In this document: positions 18,931 through 29,800 of the stretch, one piece after another | How the letters are laid out: each line of letters begins with the position of its first letter | How positions within the stretch are numbered: position 1 is the first letter of the stretch | Assembly (NCBI GenBank): GCA_900230115.1 | Contig: LT907983.1 | Location: 3,115,001-3,179,000 of the forward strand | DNA from: Spirosomataceae bacterium TFI 002 | GTDB taxonomy: Bacteria > Bacteroidota > Bacteroidia > Cytophagales > Spirosomataceae | DNA: 64,000 nt | Direction: 5' to 3' | Translations under genes and position numbers: made by a program | The notes under the pieces: model-generated | Database searches by the model: none | The model's input: only the letters and a program-made list of their open reading frames with translations | Told to the model about the DNA's origin: nothing

Positions 18931-21447
18931 ATGACTAACCCAAGATTCGTTTTACTTCTTATCATTACCTTTTTTGGTTTGTCAAAACCAACAGATCTAA
19001 TGGCCCAAGCGAGCAATTTTTTTATTAAAGGCAAGGTAATAGCGATAACTGATAAAGAACCTATTGAGGGTGCATCCATATATTTCTCAGGAAGCAATTT
19101 TGCAACAATCAGTGATTCACTAGGGATGTTTTCAGCTTCTCTACAAAGTAAAGTTTTCAAAATCACTGTTAGGTCAGTGGATAACAAGCTGAAAATTGTA
19201 AGTATAGATTTGGACCAAAGCACCGAAATAATCATTGAATTAGAAAAAAAAGAAAAGCTGCTTGACGAAGTAGTAATTACAGCAGAAAAGTCAGATGCCA
19301 ATGTAAAACGTGCCATTATGGGTGTTGAGAAAATGAGTGGGAAAACACTCAAAAAACTTCCAACTCTCATGGGTGAAGCGGACGTCATAAGAAGTATCAT
19401 GATGCTACCAGGTGTTTCTACAGTGGGAGAAGGAGCAGCAGGCTTTAATGTTAGGGGTGGAAACGTAGACCAAAACCTAGTGCTACTTGACGGAATTCCG
19501 CTTTACAACACTTCTCATTTGTTTGGTTTCTTTACCAGTTTCAATGCAGATATGGTGCAGGATATTAGCTTGTACAAAGGTGGCATTCCTTCTAGGTTTG
19601 GAGGTCGTACTTCATCTGTTTTAGACGTACGACTAAAGTCGGGTAGTTTTGAAAAATGGCAGATTCAAGGTGGTTTGGGCCCCATTTCAAGTAAGATACT
19701 TTTAGAAGGTCCCATTTTTAAAGGAAAAACGTCAATCATTGTAGGTGCTAGAGGATCCATTTCGGATTTTTATCTCAAATATTTCGATAATCCAGCATTA
19801 AAGAAAAGTAAGGCTAATTTTTATGATCTAAATGCCAAAGTCACTCAAAATTTAGGTAAAAGTCAGCAGTTATCCATTGGGGTATATGCTAGCCATGACG
19901 CTTTTAAGTTAGGACAGGATACCTTGTATTATTGGGATACCCAAAGTGTTTATTTGAAACATAATGCACTATTGAAAAATGGTATTTCTCACAATTTCAC
20001 TGCTTTGCAAAGCAACTATAAATATGGGATTGCTGGTTTAAAGTCAGGCTATGAGTACAATTGGAGGCCATCAATTATTCAAAAATCATTTAAAGAAGAG
20101 CTCAATATTTCCTTAAAAGAAAATAGGTTTATAGACTTTGGTCTTGAAGTTAATTTTTATGCCAATGATGCAGGAACTTTAAGCCCTGATGCATCAGCAT
20201 CAATAATTCAGACCTATGAGATGCCCATTGAGCAAAGTAGAGATTTTGCCGGATATATTGGGGTGTCACAAAAGGTTGGCAAAAAGCTAAATGTAGACGC
20301 AGGCTTGCGATATGTTGTGTATCAGCTTGTAGGACCGAGCGATAGGTATAGTTACTTAAGTGACACACCTAGAAGTGAAGAAACGATAAAGGATACCTTG
20401 AGCTATGCTAAAAACGAAGTGATTCAAACTTACAACGGATTTGAGCCTAGGCTGTCTTTATCAATGCAATTGGATAGCGGCTTTGCCGTGAAATTTGGGT
20501 ATAATCGTATGCAACAGTTCATGCATTTATTATCCAATACGATGGCAATTTCACCTGCTGATATATGGAAAAACAGTAACGAACAGTTACCACAGCAGAT
20601 AGTAGACCAATTTTCGGTTGGTTTTTTCAAAAACTTGGGAGGGAATATGTACGAAACTTCAGTGGAGGTCTATTACAAAAAACTTCAAAATGTGATTGAC
20701 TATGTGGATGGGGCTTCTTTGTATTTAAATCCTACAGTGGAGACTCAGTTATTAGTTGGGAATGGGAAAGCCTATGGGGCAGAGTTTTTTGTAAAAAAAG
20801 TACGTGGCATAAATTTGACAGGATGGCTTTCTTATACTTATGCTAGGAGTTTTCGGACTATTTCTGCCACTAACGAACAAATAGGTGCAAATTTTGGAAT
20901 TCAATTTCCCTCAAACTTCGATAGTCCGCATAACTTTAAGGTTGTGCTAAATGACCGTTTGAATAAGCGAATTACCTTCAATGCTAACTTTACTTATAAT
21001 ACTGGACGACCTATAACTTTTCCCAATGGCCGGTATAAACTCTACGCTTACAATGATGTCTTTAACTATTTAGAGTCTTCTGGCTTAATACCTCGTGACG
21101 GGTACGATGTAGCTTCTTACGATTTTAGAGGTCAAACTATAAAGTTTGTTCAAAGAAGTACAGTTACTGAAATTTTAGACGGTTACTCAGTGCCAAGTTT
21201 TACACTACGGAATGCGGAAAGAATTCCAGACTACATAAGACTCGATATCGGGTTTACTTTGGACCCAAAACCTAACTCAAAATTCAATAGCAGTTGGAAT
21301 TTCTCTATTTACAATGTCTTGGGTCGTCAAAATACTTATTCGATTTACTTTAGGTCGGCCACTGGTTTACGAAACCAAGCCCGTACTTTTAAGTTGTCTG
21401 TTCTTGCAGCAGCAATACCATCGCTAACCTATAATTTCAAATTCTGA
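18931..21447 (+). CDS. TonB-dependent receptor with CarboxypepD_reg-like domain
   Basis: An 838-residue outer membrane receptor. A signal peptide ends near DLMAQA, then comes a carboxypeptidase-regulatory-like domain (IKGKVIAITDKEPIEGASI), a DEVVITAEK TonB-box-like segment, a plug (GFNVRGGNVDQNLVLLDG, LYKGGIPSRFGG) and a beta-barrel ending in LTYNFKF. It is shorter than SusC and lacks the SusC signature. The partner is a DUF4249 lipoprotein, whose ATG overlaps this stop by one base; such pairs recur in Bacteroidota. The ligand is unknown. It lies 3 bases after the heme/FG-GAP gene. Confidence 0.92.
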   Translation: MTNPRFVLLLIITFFGLSKPTDLMAQASNFFIKGKVIAITDKEPIEGASIYFSGSNFATISDSLGMFSASLQSKVFKITVRSVDNKLKIVSIDLDQSTEIIIELEKKEKLLDEVVITAEKSDANVKRAIMGVEKMSGKTLKKLPTLMGEADVIRSIMMLPGVSTVGEGAAGFNVRGGNVDQNLVLLDGIPLYNTSHLFGFFTSFNADMVQDISLYKGGIPSRFGGRTSSVLDVRLKSGSFEKWQIQGGLGPISSKILLEGPIFKGKTSIIVGARGSISDFYLKYFDNPALKKSKANFYDLNAKVTQNLGKSQQLSIGVYASHDAFKLGQDTLYYWDTQSVYLKHNALLKNGISHNFTALQSNYKYGIAGLKSGYEYNWRPSIIQKSFKEELNISLKENRFIDFGLEVNFYANDAGTLSPDASASIIQTYEMPIEQSRDFAGYIGVSQKVGKKLNVDAGLRYVVYQLVGPSDRYSYLSDTPRSEETIKDTLSYAKNEVIQTYNGFEPRLSLSMQLDSGFAVKFGYNRMQQFMHLLSNTMAISPADIWKNSNEQLPQQIVDQFSVGFFKNLGGNMYETSVEVYYKKLQNVIDYVDGASLYLNPTVETQLLVGNGKAYGAEFFVKKVRGINLTGWLSYTYARSFRTISATNEQIGANFGIQFPSNFDSPHNFKVVLNDRLNKRITFNANFTYNTGRPITFPNGRYKLYAYNDVFNYLESSGLIPRDGYDVASYDFRGQTIKFVQRSTVTEILDGYSVPSFTLRNAERIPDYIRLDIGFTLDPKPNSKFNSSWNFSIYNVLGRQNTYSIYFRSATGLRNQARTFKLSVLAAAIPSLTYNFKF

Positions 21448-22502
21448 TGAAAAAGATCCTCTTTGTGATTTTGTTGGGTTTGATTTCTTGCGAAACTGAG
21501 ATTACAAACTACAAAGCAAAAAACCTCAATAACTCATTTGTAATTTATGGAGAAATAACCAACCTGCCGGGACCTCATGCTTTTCGCATCAACTATTTGA
21601 TTGATTACGATCCGTATGACATTACAAAATATATCGGAAAACCAGTAGATGGTGCCGAAGTTGAAGTCATTGATAAAGATGGGAAAACGGTAGCCTTAGA
21701 AGCATTTGGGCAAGGTTTATATAAAACCCCAATGGGTTTTAAAGGGGTGGTTAATCAATTTTATCAATTATCTGTTAAAACGGTAGAGGGCTATAGCATA
21801 CAATCTGATTTTCAAGAGTTACTACCTCCACCTGAATTGAAAGGATTTGACTACACTTTTGTCAATGCCGAAAAAGTAGAAGATATGTACTTTGACGTAA
21901 AGGCTAGCATTATTGATAAAAAGGGCACAAAGGATTTTTATTTTGTAAAAAAACAGGACTTCATTGAGTTTATTACAACCTGTCCAGAGCCACCGCCACC
22001 ACCAGCAAGTCCTCCAGCATGTTATAGCAAATGTTGGCAAGCTCCGTTAAATACTCAACCAGAATTGCTAAGTGATTTTTTGGTAGATGGGCAAGAGCTC
22101 CCTCTTACTTTTCCAAGAATCAATGCTTTTGACTTTACAAAATGGGTTGTACAAGTAGAGGCTTACAATGTCTCAAAGGAAATTTCGGAATATTGGAAAA
22201 GACAGGAAGAACAACGCACTATTGGAGGTGGTCTTTTTGATAAAATTCCAGCTCAAATAGGTGGAAACTTATCATGTACCAATGAGCCCAATATAGAAGT
22301 ACTAGGTATTTTTGTGGTTGCCGGAAAAACTAAAAAAAGACTGGAGATTGATCGTTTTAAAAGCTTTGATCAAGCCACCTTGGCCAAGGTTCAAACTTAT
22401 TTGAATTTCAACGACCTTCGAAATAAGGAGCTCAAAGTATATAATTGTGACCAAGCTGGTTGGGTAGATTATAACATTGGTTTTTCCCTACCTCCTGAAT
22501 AA
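21447..22502 (+). CDS. DUF4249 family lipoprotein, partner of the TonB-dependent receptor
   Basis: A 351-residue lipoprotein with a short signal peptide and lipobox LISC (mature CETEITNY). DUF4249 proteins are typically encoded right after TonB-dependent receptors and are thought to act as surface partners, like SusD for SusC. A proline run (EPPPPPASPPACYSKC) sits near residue 180, and several paired cysteines suggest disulfides in the exported protein. It is the last gene of the five-gene operon and ends 14 bases from the stop of a convergent gene. Confidence 0.8.
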   Translation: MKKILFVILLGLISCETEITNYKAKNLNNSFVIYGEITNLPGPHAFRINYLIDYDPYDITKYIGKPVDGAEVEVIDKDGKTVALEAFGQGLYKTPMGFKGVVNQFYQLSVKTVEGYSIQSDFQELLPPPELKGFDYTFVNAEKVEDMYFDVKASIIDKKGTKDFYFVKKQDFIEFITTCPEPPPPPASPPACYSKCWQAPLNTQPELLSDFLVDGQELPLTFPRINAFDFTKWVVQVEAYNVSKEISEYWKRQEEQRTIGGGLFDKIPAQIGGNLSCTNEPNIEVLGIFVVAGKTKKRLEIDRFKSFDQATLAKVQTYLNFNDLRNKELKVYNCDQAGWVDYNIGFSLPPE

Positions 22503-22516
22503 GCAATTACGCTATT

Positions 22517-23089
22517 TCAATAACTGTAGTTGTAGTATTTGAGCTTCCCTTTATACGCTCCTTTTACTTGCTCTCCCTGGTAATTCTTACAATCAAATTT
22601 TATTTCATAATTACCCTGACCCGTATTTATAACATCCATTGTTCCTTGCGAAATTTGAAATGCTTGAGAGGACTGATCAGGTAGGTCCATATTTAAAAAG
22701 CCTCTTCCTGAGTCAAAAGTGAATGGTTTTCGGTTGTAATTGTGATCAAAATTATATCTTCCCGTCAATAGTTCAGTATTGCTATATGAGTACATCTCAA
22801 AAAACAATAAATGTCCAAATCCGCGGGCAGAGTCAATGATTCCACTTTTGTCATAAATACTGATTCCACCCGAAATGAGGTTCAAATTAATATTGTTGCC
22901 ATTTACAGGGTTGTCTTTCCCATAATTGATAATAAAGCCTTTGTCTAAGTTGTATTTGTTTTGATTAAAACTAAACGAACTTAGGTCATATACAAAGCTT
23001 GGAGTCACTTCGTCTGACGGAGTACATGAATAGATTAAGCCCGCAGCAAATACCGAAAAAAGAAGCTTCCAAATCTTATGGTTCATCAC
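22517..23089 (-). CDS. Small lipoprotein of unknown function
   Basis: A 190-residue protein with a lipoprotein signal (LIYSC, mature CTPSDEVTPSF). I do not recognise the family. The mature part is rich in Asn, Tyr and Gly and probably beta-structured (GRYNFDHNYNRKPFTFDSGRG, cut here at the visible core). It is convergent with the DUF4249 gene and divergent from the flippase gene, with 157 bases between the two starts. Its role could be linked to the surface operon, but only position supports that. Confidence 0.7.
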   Translation of the reverse strand: MMNHKIWKLLFSVFAAGLIYSCTPSDEVTPSFVYDLSSFSFNQNKYNLDKGFIINYGKDNPVNGNNINLNLISGGISIYDKSGIIDSARGFGHLLFFEMYSYSNTELLTGRYNFDHNYNRKPFTFDSGRGFLNMDLPDQSSQAFQISQGTMDVINTGQGNYEIKFDCKNYQGEQVKGAYKGKLKYYNYSY

Positions 23090-23246
23090 TAAAAAAATTG
23101 AATCAATACTAAAGTTAAAAATAATTGGGTCAAATTTGACATTTAGACATAGTTAATACCTTTTGATTGCTTGCAATATTGGCGAGAATCATGCTCTAAA
23201 GATATATTTCATGTATCATTGCACTTTATTTCACTCTAATTTATAA

Positions 23247-24743
23247 ATGAGTTTATTCAAAAAACTAGCAGGTGATACCGTACTTTATGGCTTAAGTAGC
23301 ATTGTGGGTAGGCTGCTCAATTGGTTACTTGTAATCGTGCATACGAGAATTTTTGAACAACCGAAACTTCTTTCGGACAATGCCTTACTTTATACATATG
23401 TGATTCCACTCAATGTCATTTATACATTTGGAATGGAGACTGCGTTCTTTCGCTTTGCTTCAAAAAAAGAGCATAGAAACGACTACTTCAATATCATATT
23501 GACTTTCATTTTATTGCTAGGAGGTACACTTTCAACCTTGATTATTTTAGGTGCTTCGCCTATAATTGAGGAGTTGGGATATCCCGGTAAAGAGCGGTTA
23601 ATCTATTGGCTGGCAATAATTATTCTGACTGATGCTGTTACAGCCATAGCTTTTGTGAAACTGAGAGCACAGAATAGGGCTAAGAAATTTGTTAGCATTA
23701 AACTCATTAGCATTTTTATAAATATTGGGCTCAATGCCTTTTATCTCATGTTTTGCAATTACATTTTGCAAGGCTTTATTCTGCCCGATTGGAAACCATT
23801 TGCTGAGTACTTCTACAATCCAGCCATTGGTCCAGATTACATCATTTGGGCAAATTATGTGGCGAGTGTAATTACATTGCTTTTATTATGGAAAGAGTAT
23901 GCGAATTTCAAGTTCACCTTCAATTGGGAGAAACTTAAGCCAGTAATCAATTATGCATATCCCCTTTTGATTTTAGGACTGGCTGGTACGATCAACCTTA
24001 CAGCGGATAGGTTGATGTTCCGTTCATTACTACCTGATGGTTTTTACCCCGGACTTACAACCGACGATGCTTTCTCCATTTATGCTCAATGCTACAAGCT
24101 GTCAATTTTCATGACATTGGTGGTACAGGCTTATAGATATGCTGCGGACCCATTTTTCTTTTCCAAAATGGGGGACAAAAATTCACCGTACATGATAGGC
24201 TTGAGCACTAAATGGTTCACAATCGCCTGTATCGTCCTTTGGGTTTTTGTATCTATCAACTTGGATTGGATCAAGCTGCTTTTAGGAGAGAGTTATAGGT
24301 CAGGAGTTGTGATCGTGCCTATTCTACTTTTAGCAAATCTGTTCATTGGTGTTTACGGCAATATTTCTATTTGGTATAAATTAACGGATCGCACGAAAAT
24401 AGGAACTTACATTACATTAGGAGGGATGTCTCTTACCATCGTTTTAAACATTATTTTGATTCCAATCTATGGTTACATTGGATGTGCCATAACTTTTGCA
24501 ATCAGCTCATTCTTGATGACTGCTGCCTGTTATTATTTAGGACAAAAGCATTATCCTGTACCCTATGAACTTAAAAGAATAGTAAACTATCTGCTTTTGG
24601 GTGCTGTGGCAATAGGGATTACCTATTTCTTAAAATTTGAGTCAATGGCTGTTTCTATCTTGTTTCACACCATTATCATAGTAGTAGTGGTAGGGATTAT
24701 TTACATGAAAGAGAAGAATGGTTTTCGGTCTAAGGCGAATTGA
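23247..24743 (+). CDS. Polysaccharide flippase-like membrane protein (MOP superfamily)
   Basis: A 498-residue integral membrane protein with about 12-14 hydrophobic segments spread over its length, an N-terminal amphipathic start (LFKKLAGDTVLYGLSSIVGRL) and the usual conserved Arg/Asp in the first helices (RIFEQ, FRFAS). It belongs to the Wzx/MurJ-like group that flips lipid-linked sugars across the inner membrane. No glycosyltransferases adjoin it; murE follows 75 bases later, so a link to envelope assembly is possible. Whether it moves O-antigen, exopolysaccharide or lipid II cannot be decided from the sequence. Confidence 0.8.
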   Translation: MSLFKKLAGDTVLYGLSSIVGRLLNWLLVIVHTRIFEQPKLLSDNALLYTYVIPLNVIYTFGMETAFFRFASKKEHRNDYFNIILTFILLLGGTLSTLIILGASPIIEELGYPGKERLIYWLAIIILTDAVTAIAFVKLRAQNRAKKFVSIKLISIFINIGLNAFYLMFCNYILQGFILPDWKPFAEYFYNPAIGPDYIIWANYVASVITLLLLWKEYANFKFTFNWEKLKPVINYAYPLLILGLAGTINLTADRLMFRSLLPDGFYPGLTTDDAFSIYAQCYKLSIFMTLVVQAYRYAADPFFFSKMGDKNSPYMIGLSTKWFTIACIVLWVFVSINLDWIKLLLGESYRSGVVIVPILLLANLFIGVYGNISIWYKLTDRTKIGTYITLGGMSLTIVLNIILIPIYGYIGCAITFAISSFLMTAACYYLGQKHYPVPYELKRIVNYLLLGAVAIGITYFLKFESMAVSILFHTIIIVVVVGIIYMKEKNGFRSKAN

Positions 24744-24781
24744 TTGACAGTTGTAAGAAAGAAAAATCGATACTATTTTAA

Positions 24782-24789
24782 TAACTTTG
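24782..24789 (+). promoter_or_regulatory. -7 promoter box upstream of murE
   Basis: TAACTTTG matches TAnnTTTG and lies 96 bases before the preferred murE start. No TTG is found at the ideal -33 spacing, so this is a single-box match. Confidence 0.4.
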
Positions 24790-24884
24790 AACTTGTATTT
24801 CTAGAACTCGGATGACCTATGGTCTCCTTTTGGCAATACTTCAATACGCTTTATCTTATAACTAAAAACAAGGCCTCATATTTA

Positions 24885-26339
24885 ATGCTACTTAGCGATA
24901 TACTTTACACCGTTTCCCTCAAAGCTGTTTCTGGTAAAACTGATTTTGAGATTAATAATATTCAATTTGATAGTCGGAAAGTAGATCAGGATTCTCTTTT
25001 TGTAGCAATACCTGGTACTCAAGTAGATGGTCATACTTTTATAGAAGGGGTTTTGGAGAAAGGCTGTAAAGCTATTCTATGTGAGGTATTACCTGCTGAT
25101 TTAAAAGAAGGGGTGACTTATGTTCAAGTAGATAACTCAGCCAAAGCGATGGGTATATCTGCTTCTAATTTTTATGGTAACCCATCTTCTAAGTTGAGCT
25201 TGGTAGGTGTAACGGGTACAAACGGAAAAACATCCATTGCTTCTATGCTTTTTGGCCTGTTCAGAAACTTGGGCTATCAATGCGGTTTGTTATCTACTGT
25301 AGCAAATCAAATAGAAGATGAAATAATTCCTTCAACACATACTACTCCAGACTCAGTTGAGATTAATAAGTTGCTTGCAGTAATGCTCAAGCGAGGTTGC
25401 ACGCATGTATTTATGGAAGTTAGCTCTCATGCCGTTGTTATGGAGCGAATTGCAGGATTGAGTTTTATAGGTGGGATATTCACAAATATCACGCAAGACC
25501 ATTTAGATTTTCACAAGACATTTGACGAGTATATCAAAGCTAAAAAAGGTTTTTTTGATCATTTGCCCAAAACTGCTTTTGCACTTACCAATGCCGATGA
25601 TAAGAATGGCAAAGTAATGCTTCAAAACTCGAAAGCTAATAAGTCTTCTTATACGCTAAGAGGCATTGGGACTTTCAAAGGTAAAATACAAGACTGTGGA
25701 CTATTTGGCCTACAAATGGAAATAAATGGTGCGGAGGTTTGGTTTAAGCTTATAGGGCGGTTCAATGCTTATAATCTTTTAGCGGTATATGGAGCAGCGA
25801 TTCTTTTAGGCGAAAATGAGGAGGAGGTTTTGACACAACTTTCTTTGATAAAGCCACCAGCAGGTCGATTTGAGCAAGTGATATCTAAAGATGGTATTGT
25901 TGGAATCGTGGACTACGCTCACACTCCAGATGCCCTCAAGAACGTACTAGAAACTATTGTTGACTTGCACGAAGAAACAGGGCAAATAATAACCGTTGTA
26001 GGTTGTGGAGGTAACAGAGATAAAGGTAAGCGACCTCAAATGGCGAAAATCGCGAGTGAGTTAAGCACCAAAGCAATTTTTACAAGTGACAACCCTCGAA
26101 ATGAAGACCCAGCCGAGATTTTGAAAGAAATGCATGCTGGTGTTCCCATTACCAAGCAAAGGAAAGTGCTTTCAATAGCTGATAGGCGTGAAGCAATTCG
26201 TACAGCAGTGATGTTTGCTCAACCTGGCGACATTATTCTTATTGCTGGCAAGGGACACGAGGACTATCAAGAAATTAATGGTGTAAAGCATCATTTCGAT
26301 GATAAGGAAGAACTCTTATCCATTTTTGGCACATTGTAA
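24885..26339 (+). CDS. murE: UDP-MurNAc-tripeptide synthetase (meso-diaminopimelate-adding)
   Basis: A cytosolic Mur ligase that adds meso-diaminopimelate to UDP-MurNAc-L-Ala-D-Glu in peptidoglycan synthesis. It shows the ATP loop GVTGTNGKTS, the conserved TTPDSVE and EVSSHA motifs, and DNPRNEDP, the DNPR signature of meso-DAP-specific enzymes. The carbamylated-lysine region and C-terminal domain (GCGGNRDKGKRP, GKGHEDYQ) are complete. The open frame begins at 24819, but the first 22 residues look unlike MurE. Met at 24885 (MLLSDILYTVSL) gives the normal N-terminus and 484 residues. It is convergent with the LytTR gene, 17 bases away. Confidence 0.95.
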   Translation: MLLSDILYTVSLKAVSGKTDFEINNIQFDSRKVDQDSLFVAIPGTQVDGHTFIEGVLEKGCKAILCEVLPADLKEGVTYVQVDNSAKAMGISASNFYGNPSSKLSLVGVTGTNGKTSIASMLFGLFRNLGYQCGLLSTVANQIEDEIIPSTHTTPDSVEINKLLAVMLKRGCTHVFMEVSSHAVVMERIAGLSFIGGIFTNITQDHLDFHKTFDEYIKAKKGFFDHLPKTAFALTNADDKNGKVMLQNSKANKSSYTLRGIGTFKGKIQDCGLFGLQMEINGAEVWFKLIGRFNAYNLLAVYGAAILLGENEEEVLTQLSLIKPPAGRFEQVISKDGIVGIVDYAHTPDALKNVLETIVDLHEETGQIITVVGCGGNRDKGKRPQMAKIASELSTKAIFTSDNPRNEDPAEILKEMHAGVPITKQRKVLSIADRREAIRTAVMFAQPGDIILIAGKGHEDYQEINGVKHHFDDKEELLSIFGTL

Positions 26340-26356
26340 AAGGCCATTAAAACTTC

Positions 26357-26749
26357 TTAAGCACTTATTGCTGTCTTGGTTTCCACTAGTTTTGATTTGC
26401 TAGAAGCCTTAGTGAGTCTTTTTTTAGGCTTAATAGCATTTTTGATTTTTAGCTTTACCTCAGTGCGTTTTCTTCTGCTAATATTAATTTTTACAGAATT
26501 GGATAATACAATGTTTGTGGTATTAAGGTCTGCCATATAATCTAGATTGATTATACATGACCTGTGTACTCTTACAAATTTTTCGTCGGGTAATCGCGTC
26601 CCTATGATTCCAAGAGTGGTAGAGACCGTAATTACTTCACCAGAGGGCATGTGCACTTTAGTGTAATTTCCATGGCTATAAAGAAATACTATTTCGTGTG
26701 CATCTAAAAAAGTTCTGCTCCCGAGGTGAAGTGATTTACGCTTATTCAT
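26357..26749 (-). CDS. Stand-alone LytTR DNA-binding regulator
   Basis: A 130-residue protein made almost entirely of a LytTR DNA-binding domain (EIVFLYSHGNYTKVHMPSG, KFVRVHRSCIINLDYM). There is no receiver domain; a basic tail follows (KNAIKPKKRLTKASSK). LytTR domains bind short direct repeats upstream of promoters. It lies 113 bases downstream of the hybrid two-component gene on the same strand and could be co-transcribed. Without a receiver its control must be by abundance or a partner; the targets are unknown. Confidence 0.85.
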   Translation of the reverse strand: MNKRKSLHLGSRTFLDAHEIVFLYSHGNYTKVHMPSGEVITVSTTLGIIGTRLPDEKFVRVHRSCIINLDYMADLNTTNIVLSNSVKINISRRKRTEVKLKIKNAIKPKKRLTKASSKSKLVETKTAISA

Positions 26750-26862
26750 ATTAATTTTTTCATGGTTATTTGCTTATGCAAATGTCCAGAATTCGCGATT
26801 GTTACACTTGTACTCCTTTCCCAAATTCTTGGAAAATATTCCCAAATCTACCTCTGATGGCT

Positions 26863-29800
26863 TTATTCGTTGCTTTGGGCTAGCTTTCTAAAAGCCGATG
26901 GTGATTTCTTATATTCTTGTTTAAAAGTTTTTGTAAAGTAGGCAGCATCAGAGAAACCAACCTCAAAAGCAATTTCAGATATGTTTTTTGAAGTTGTTTG
27001 TAAAAGGTTAGCAGCTAGTTTAAGCCTTTCGGTTTTAATATAATTTCCTGGTGTGGTGTCAAGCAAGCCATTGAGTTTTCTGTAAAGTTGAGAGTGACTC
27101 ATGCCTATTTTTTCTCCTAGTTCTTTTTGGCCAAAAGAATCGTTCGCTAAGTTTTCCGATACGACTTCTTTTAAATCTTTTAGGAATTTTTGATCTACTT
27201 CGTTTTCAATAACAATGGTTTCATTGTTGTACTTTTCTTTGTTTTCTGTCCGTAGGTTAAGCAGGTTTTGCTGAACCAATAAAAGCTCTTCTTTTACAAA
27301 TGGCTTAGAGAGGTAAGCGTTTGCTCCATACCTCAAGCCTTCAAGACGAGAAGCAGAAGACGATTTAGCAGTAAGCAAGGTAAGTGGAATATGGCTGGTT
27401 AGAATATTGTTTTTCAGTTCGTCGCACAATTCAAACCCATCTTTTATAGGCATCATGACATCACTAATAATAAGGTCTGGAATGTTTGCCAATGCTAAGT
27501 TTACTCCCTCTTGGCCGTTTCTAGCAACTTGTATATTATATATTGGATTTAGAATACTCGTTAAGTATTGAGCCAAGTCTGCGTCGTCTTCCACAATTAG
27601 GAGATTTTTCTTTTGGCTGTCTTCTTCAAAAACTTCAAAAGTTGATTTAGCAATTTCTTGAGCTGGTTTTATTTGGGGGCTAATAAATCCTTTTTTGACA
27701 AAGGATGCATTGTTTTGAATTGGTAATTTTATTATAAATGAAGTTCCCTTTCCTATCGAGCTTTTTACTTCGATGGTTCCATTAAGTAGTGTTATCAATT
27801 CTTGTGTATGAGCAAGACCTACACCAGAACCTACTCTGGAAGGGCGTACATTTTCGTTTTTTCCAGCTTGGTAAAACCTGTCGAAAATGAATGGAATTTT
27901 ATCAGTATTAATTCCAGTCCCTGTATCGCTTATAGTAATGAGCAGAAAGTTTTCTTTTTGTTTAAGCTTTACAGTTATTTCATCTCCTTCTTGGGTAAAT
28001 TTAAAAGCATTTCCCACAAGGTTAATGAGTGCTTTTTGAATGATATCTCTATCAAAATCCATTATGAGCTCATTGCTACTACTTTCAAATGCGAATCGCT
28101 TCTTTGATGAGTTAGCCAAATGATACGCGAAGCTTTCTAAAACTTCTTTAGAGTGCTTGACAATGTCCCCTTGGATTAAAGCGATTTCGTAAGAAGCATT
28201 TTCTAATTTAGAGAGGTCCAAAAGTTGATTTACAAATAAGAGGAGTTTCTGACTATTGGCTTCTAGAAGGCTTAATGTATGCTGGTCCTCAGATCTAAGG
28301 TTGGCTTTTAAGTTATCTGCCATACCCAAGATAACAGTAAGTGGCGTTCTGAATTCATGGGTAATATTGGTAAAAAAGCGAGATTTAAAATTTTCGAGGA
28401 CTTTGGCTTGTTCTGCTTCTTTCAGTTTTAATACAGTCGCTTGTTTATTTTCTAGGTTCTTTTTAAAATACTTGAACAAGTAAGCCAAGAGTAAAAGACC
28501 TATTGCTATATAAATCAAAATTGCCCACCATGACCAGTACCAAGGAGGGTAAATTTTTATGGATAATATTAAATCACTGCTTAAAGCTCTGTTGTTAATG
28601 TCTATTGCTTTTATACGAAGGGTATAATTGCCAGCAGGGAGGGAGTTGAAAGTAATACTTGCATTTTTCTGAGGTTCTGACCAAGAATTGTCAAAGCCCT
28701 CCAGCATGTATCTGTATCTCAAAGAGTTCTCCTCACGAAAGTCTAATGTCGAAAAAGTGAAAGTGTAGTTGTTGAAGTAACTCTCCATTTCGAAACTTTG
28801 AACATCGGACACAAAGTAATTTGAAAATGTACTGTCTTTGTGAGAGTCGTAATATGAATAAGAGGCAAGATTTACTGTCTTAAGTTTTTGCGAAGTTTGA
28901 TACTTTTCCATTACTTCTTTAGGGAAAAAGCTTGTTACTCCTTTTACGCCTCCAAAGAACATTTTGCCGTTTTTGGCTTTATAAAAAGACCTGCGGTTAA
29001 ACTCGTTTTTCGCTATTCCTTCTTCTTCAAAGAAGTTTATAAATCGCTCATTGCTTTTACTAAACCTTGTCAACCCATTATTTGTACTTATCCAAAGACA
29101 CGAATCGGCTTCGGAAAGAATACCAATTGTAAAATTACTGCAGAGGCCATCTTTCGTCGTGTAAATTTTGTAAGTCCCTTTGAGAAGGTCATATTTAACT
29201 AAACCTTCATCTGTAGCTAGCCACAAGATTTCACCTCTATCCAATTCAAGACTTTTAATATTTAGTTTATTATTCCTGAAAAGTTGAGGATTTACCTCTT
29301 CCACTCTTTTGGTTGAAACAGAGTATTTGAAAAGACTCGTTCCGGTCGCAATCCAAACAAGGTTTCGGGTTTTGTCATACTTAATGTCTTCAATCTTGAA
29401 ATCATCACCTGAGTATACCCATTGCTTATCGAGTTTTTTATTCTTAACGTCGACTTGGTAGAAATCCCGAACATTTGCATACCAAATATTTCCTTTTGTA
29501 TCGCTGGTATAAATCCCTAGATCACTTGAGTGAATGCTAGTTTTGAATATGTTGTGTGCTCTTTTTGTTTTTAAATCTAGAATATCAGCATTCTCAAGTA
29601 ACATTTGATTGTTGCTATAAAGAATGTCAAAGTGAGACCTTACTAAATTAGGAGTTAATGTATTATTCGTTTCGCCAGTTGGTGAAATCGTTGCTATGTT
29701 ATTGTAGAAACCTGCATATATATTACCCTCTGGGTCTTCTGTAAAGCCTCTGAAGCTACAATCCCCGTTACAAATTGGTTTTTGATCTTTAAAGTAAGAA

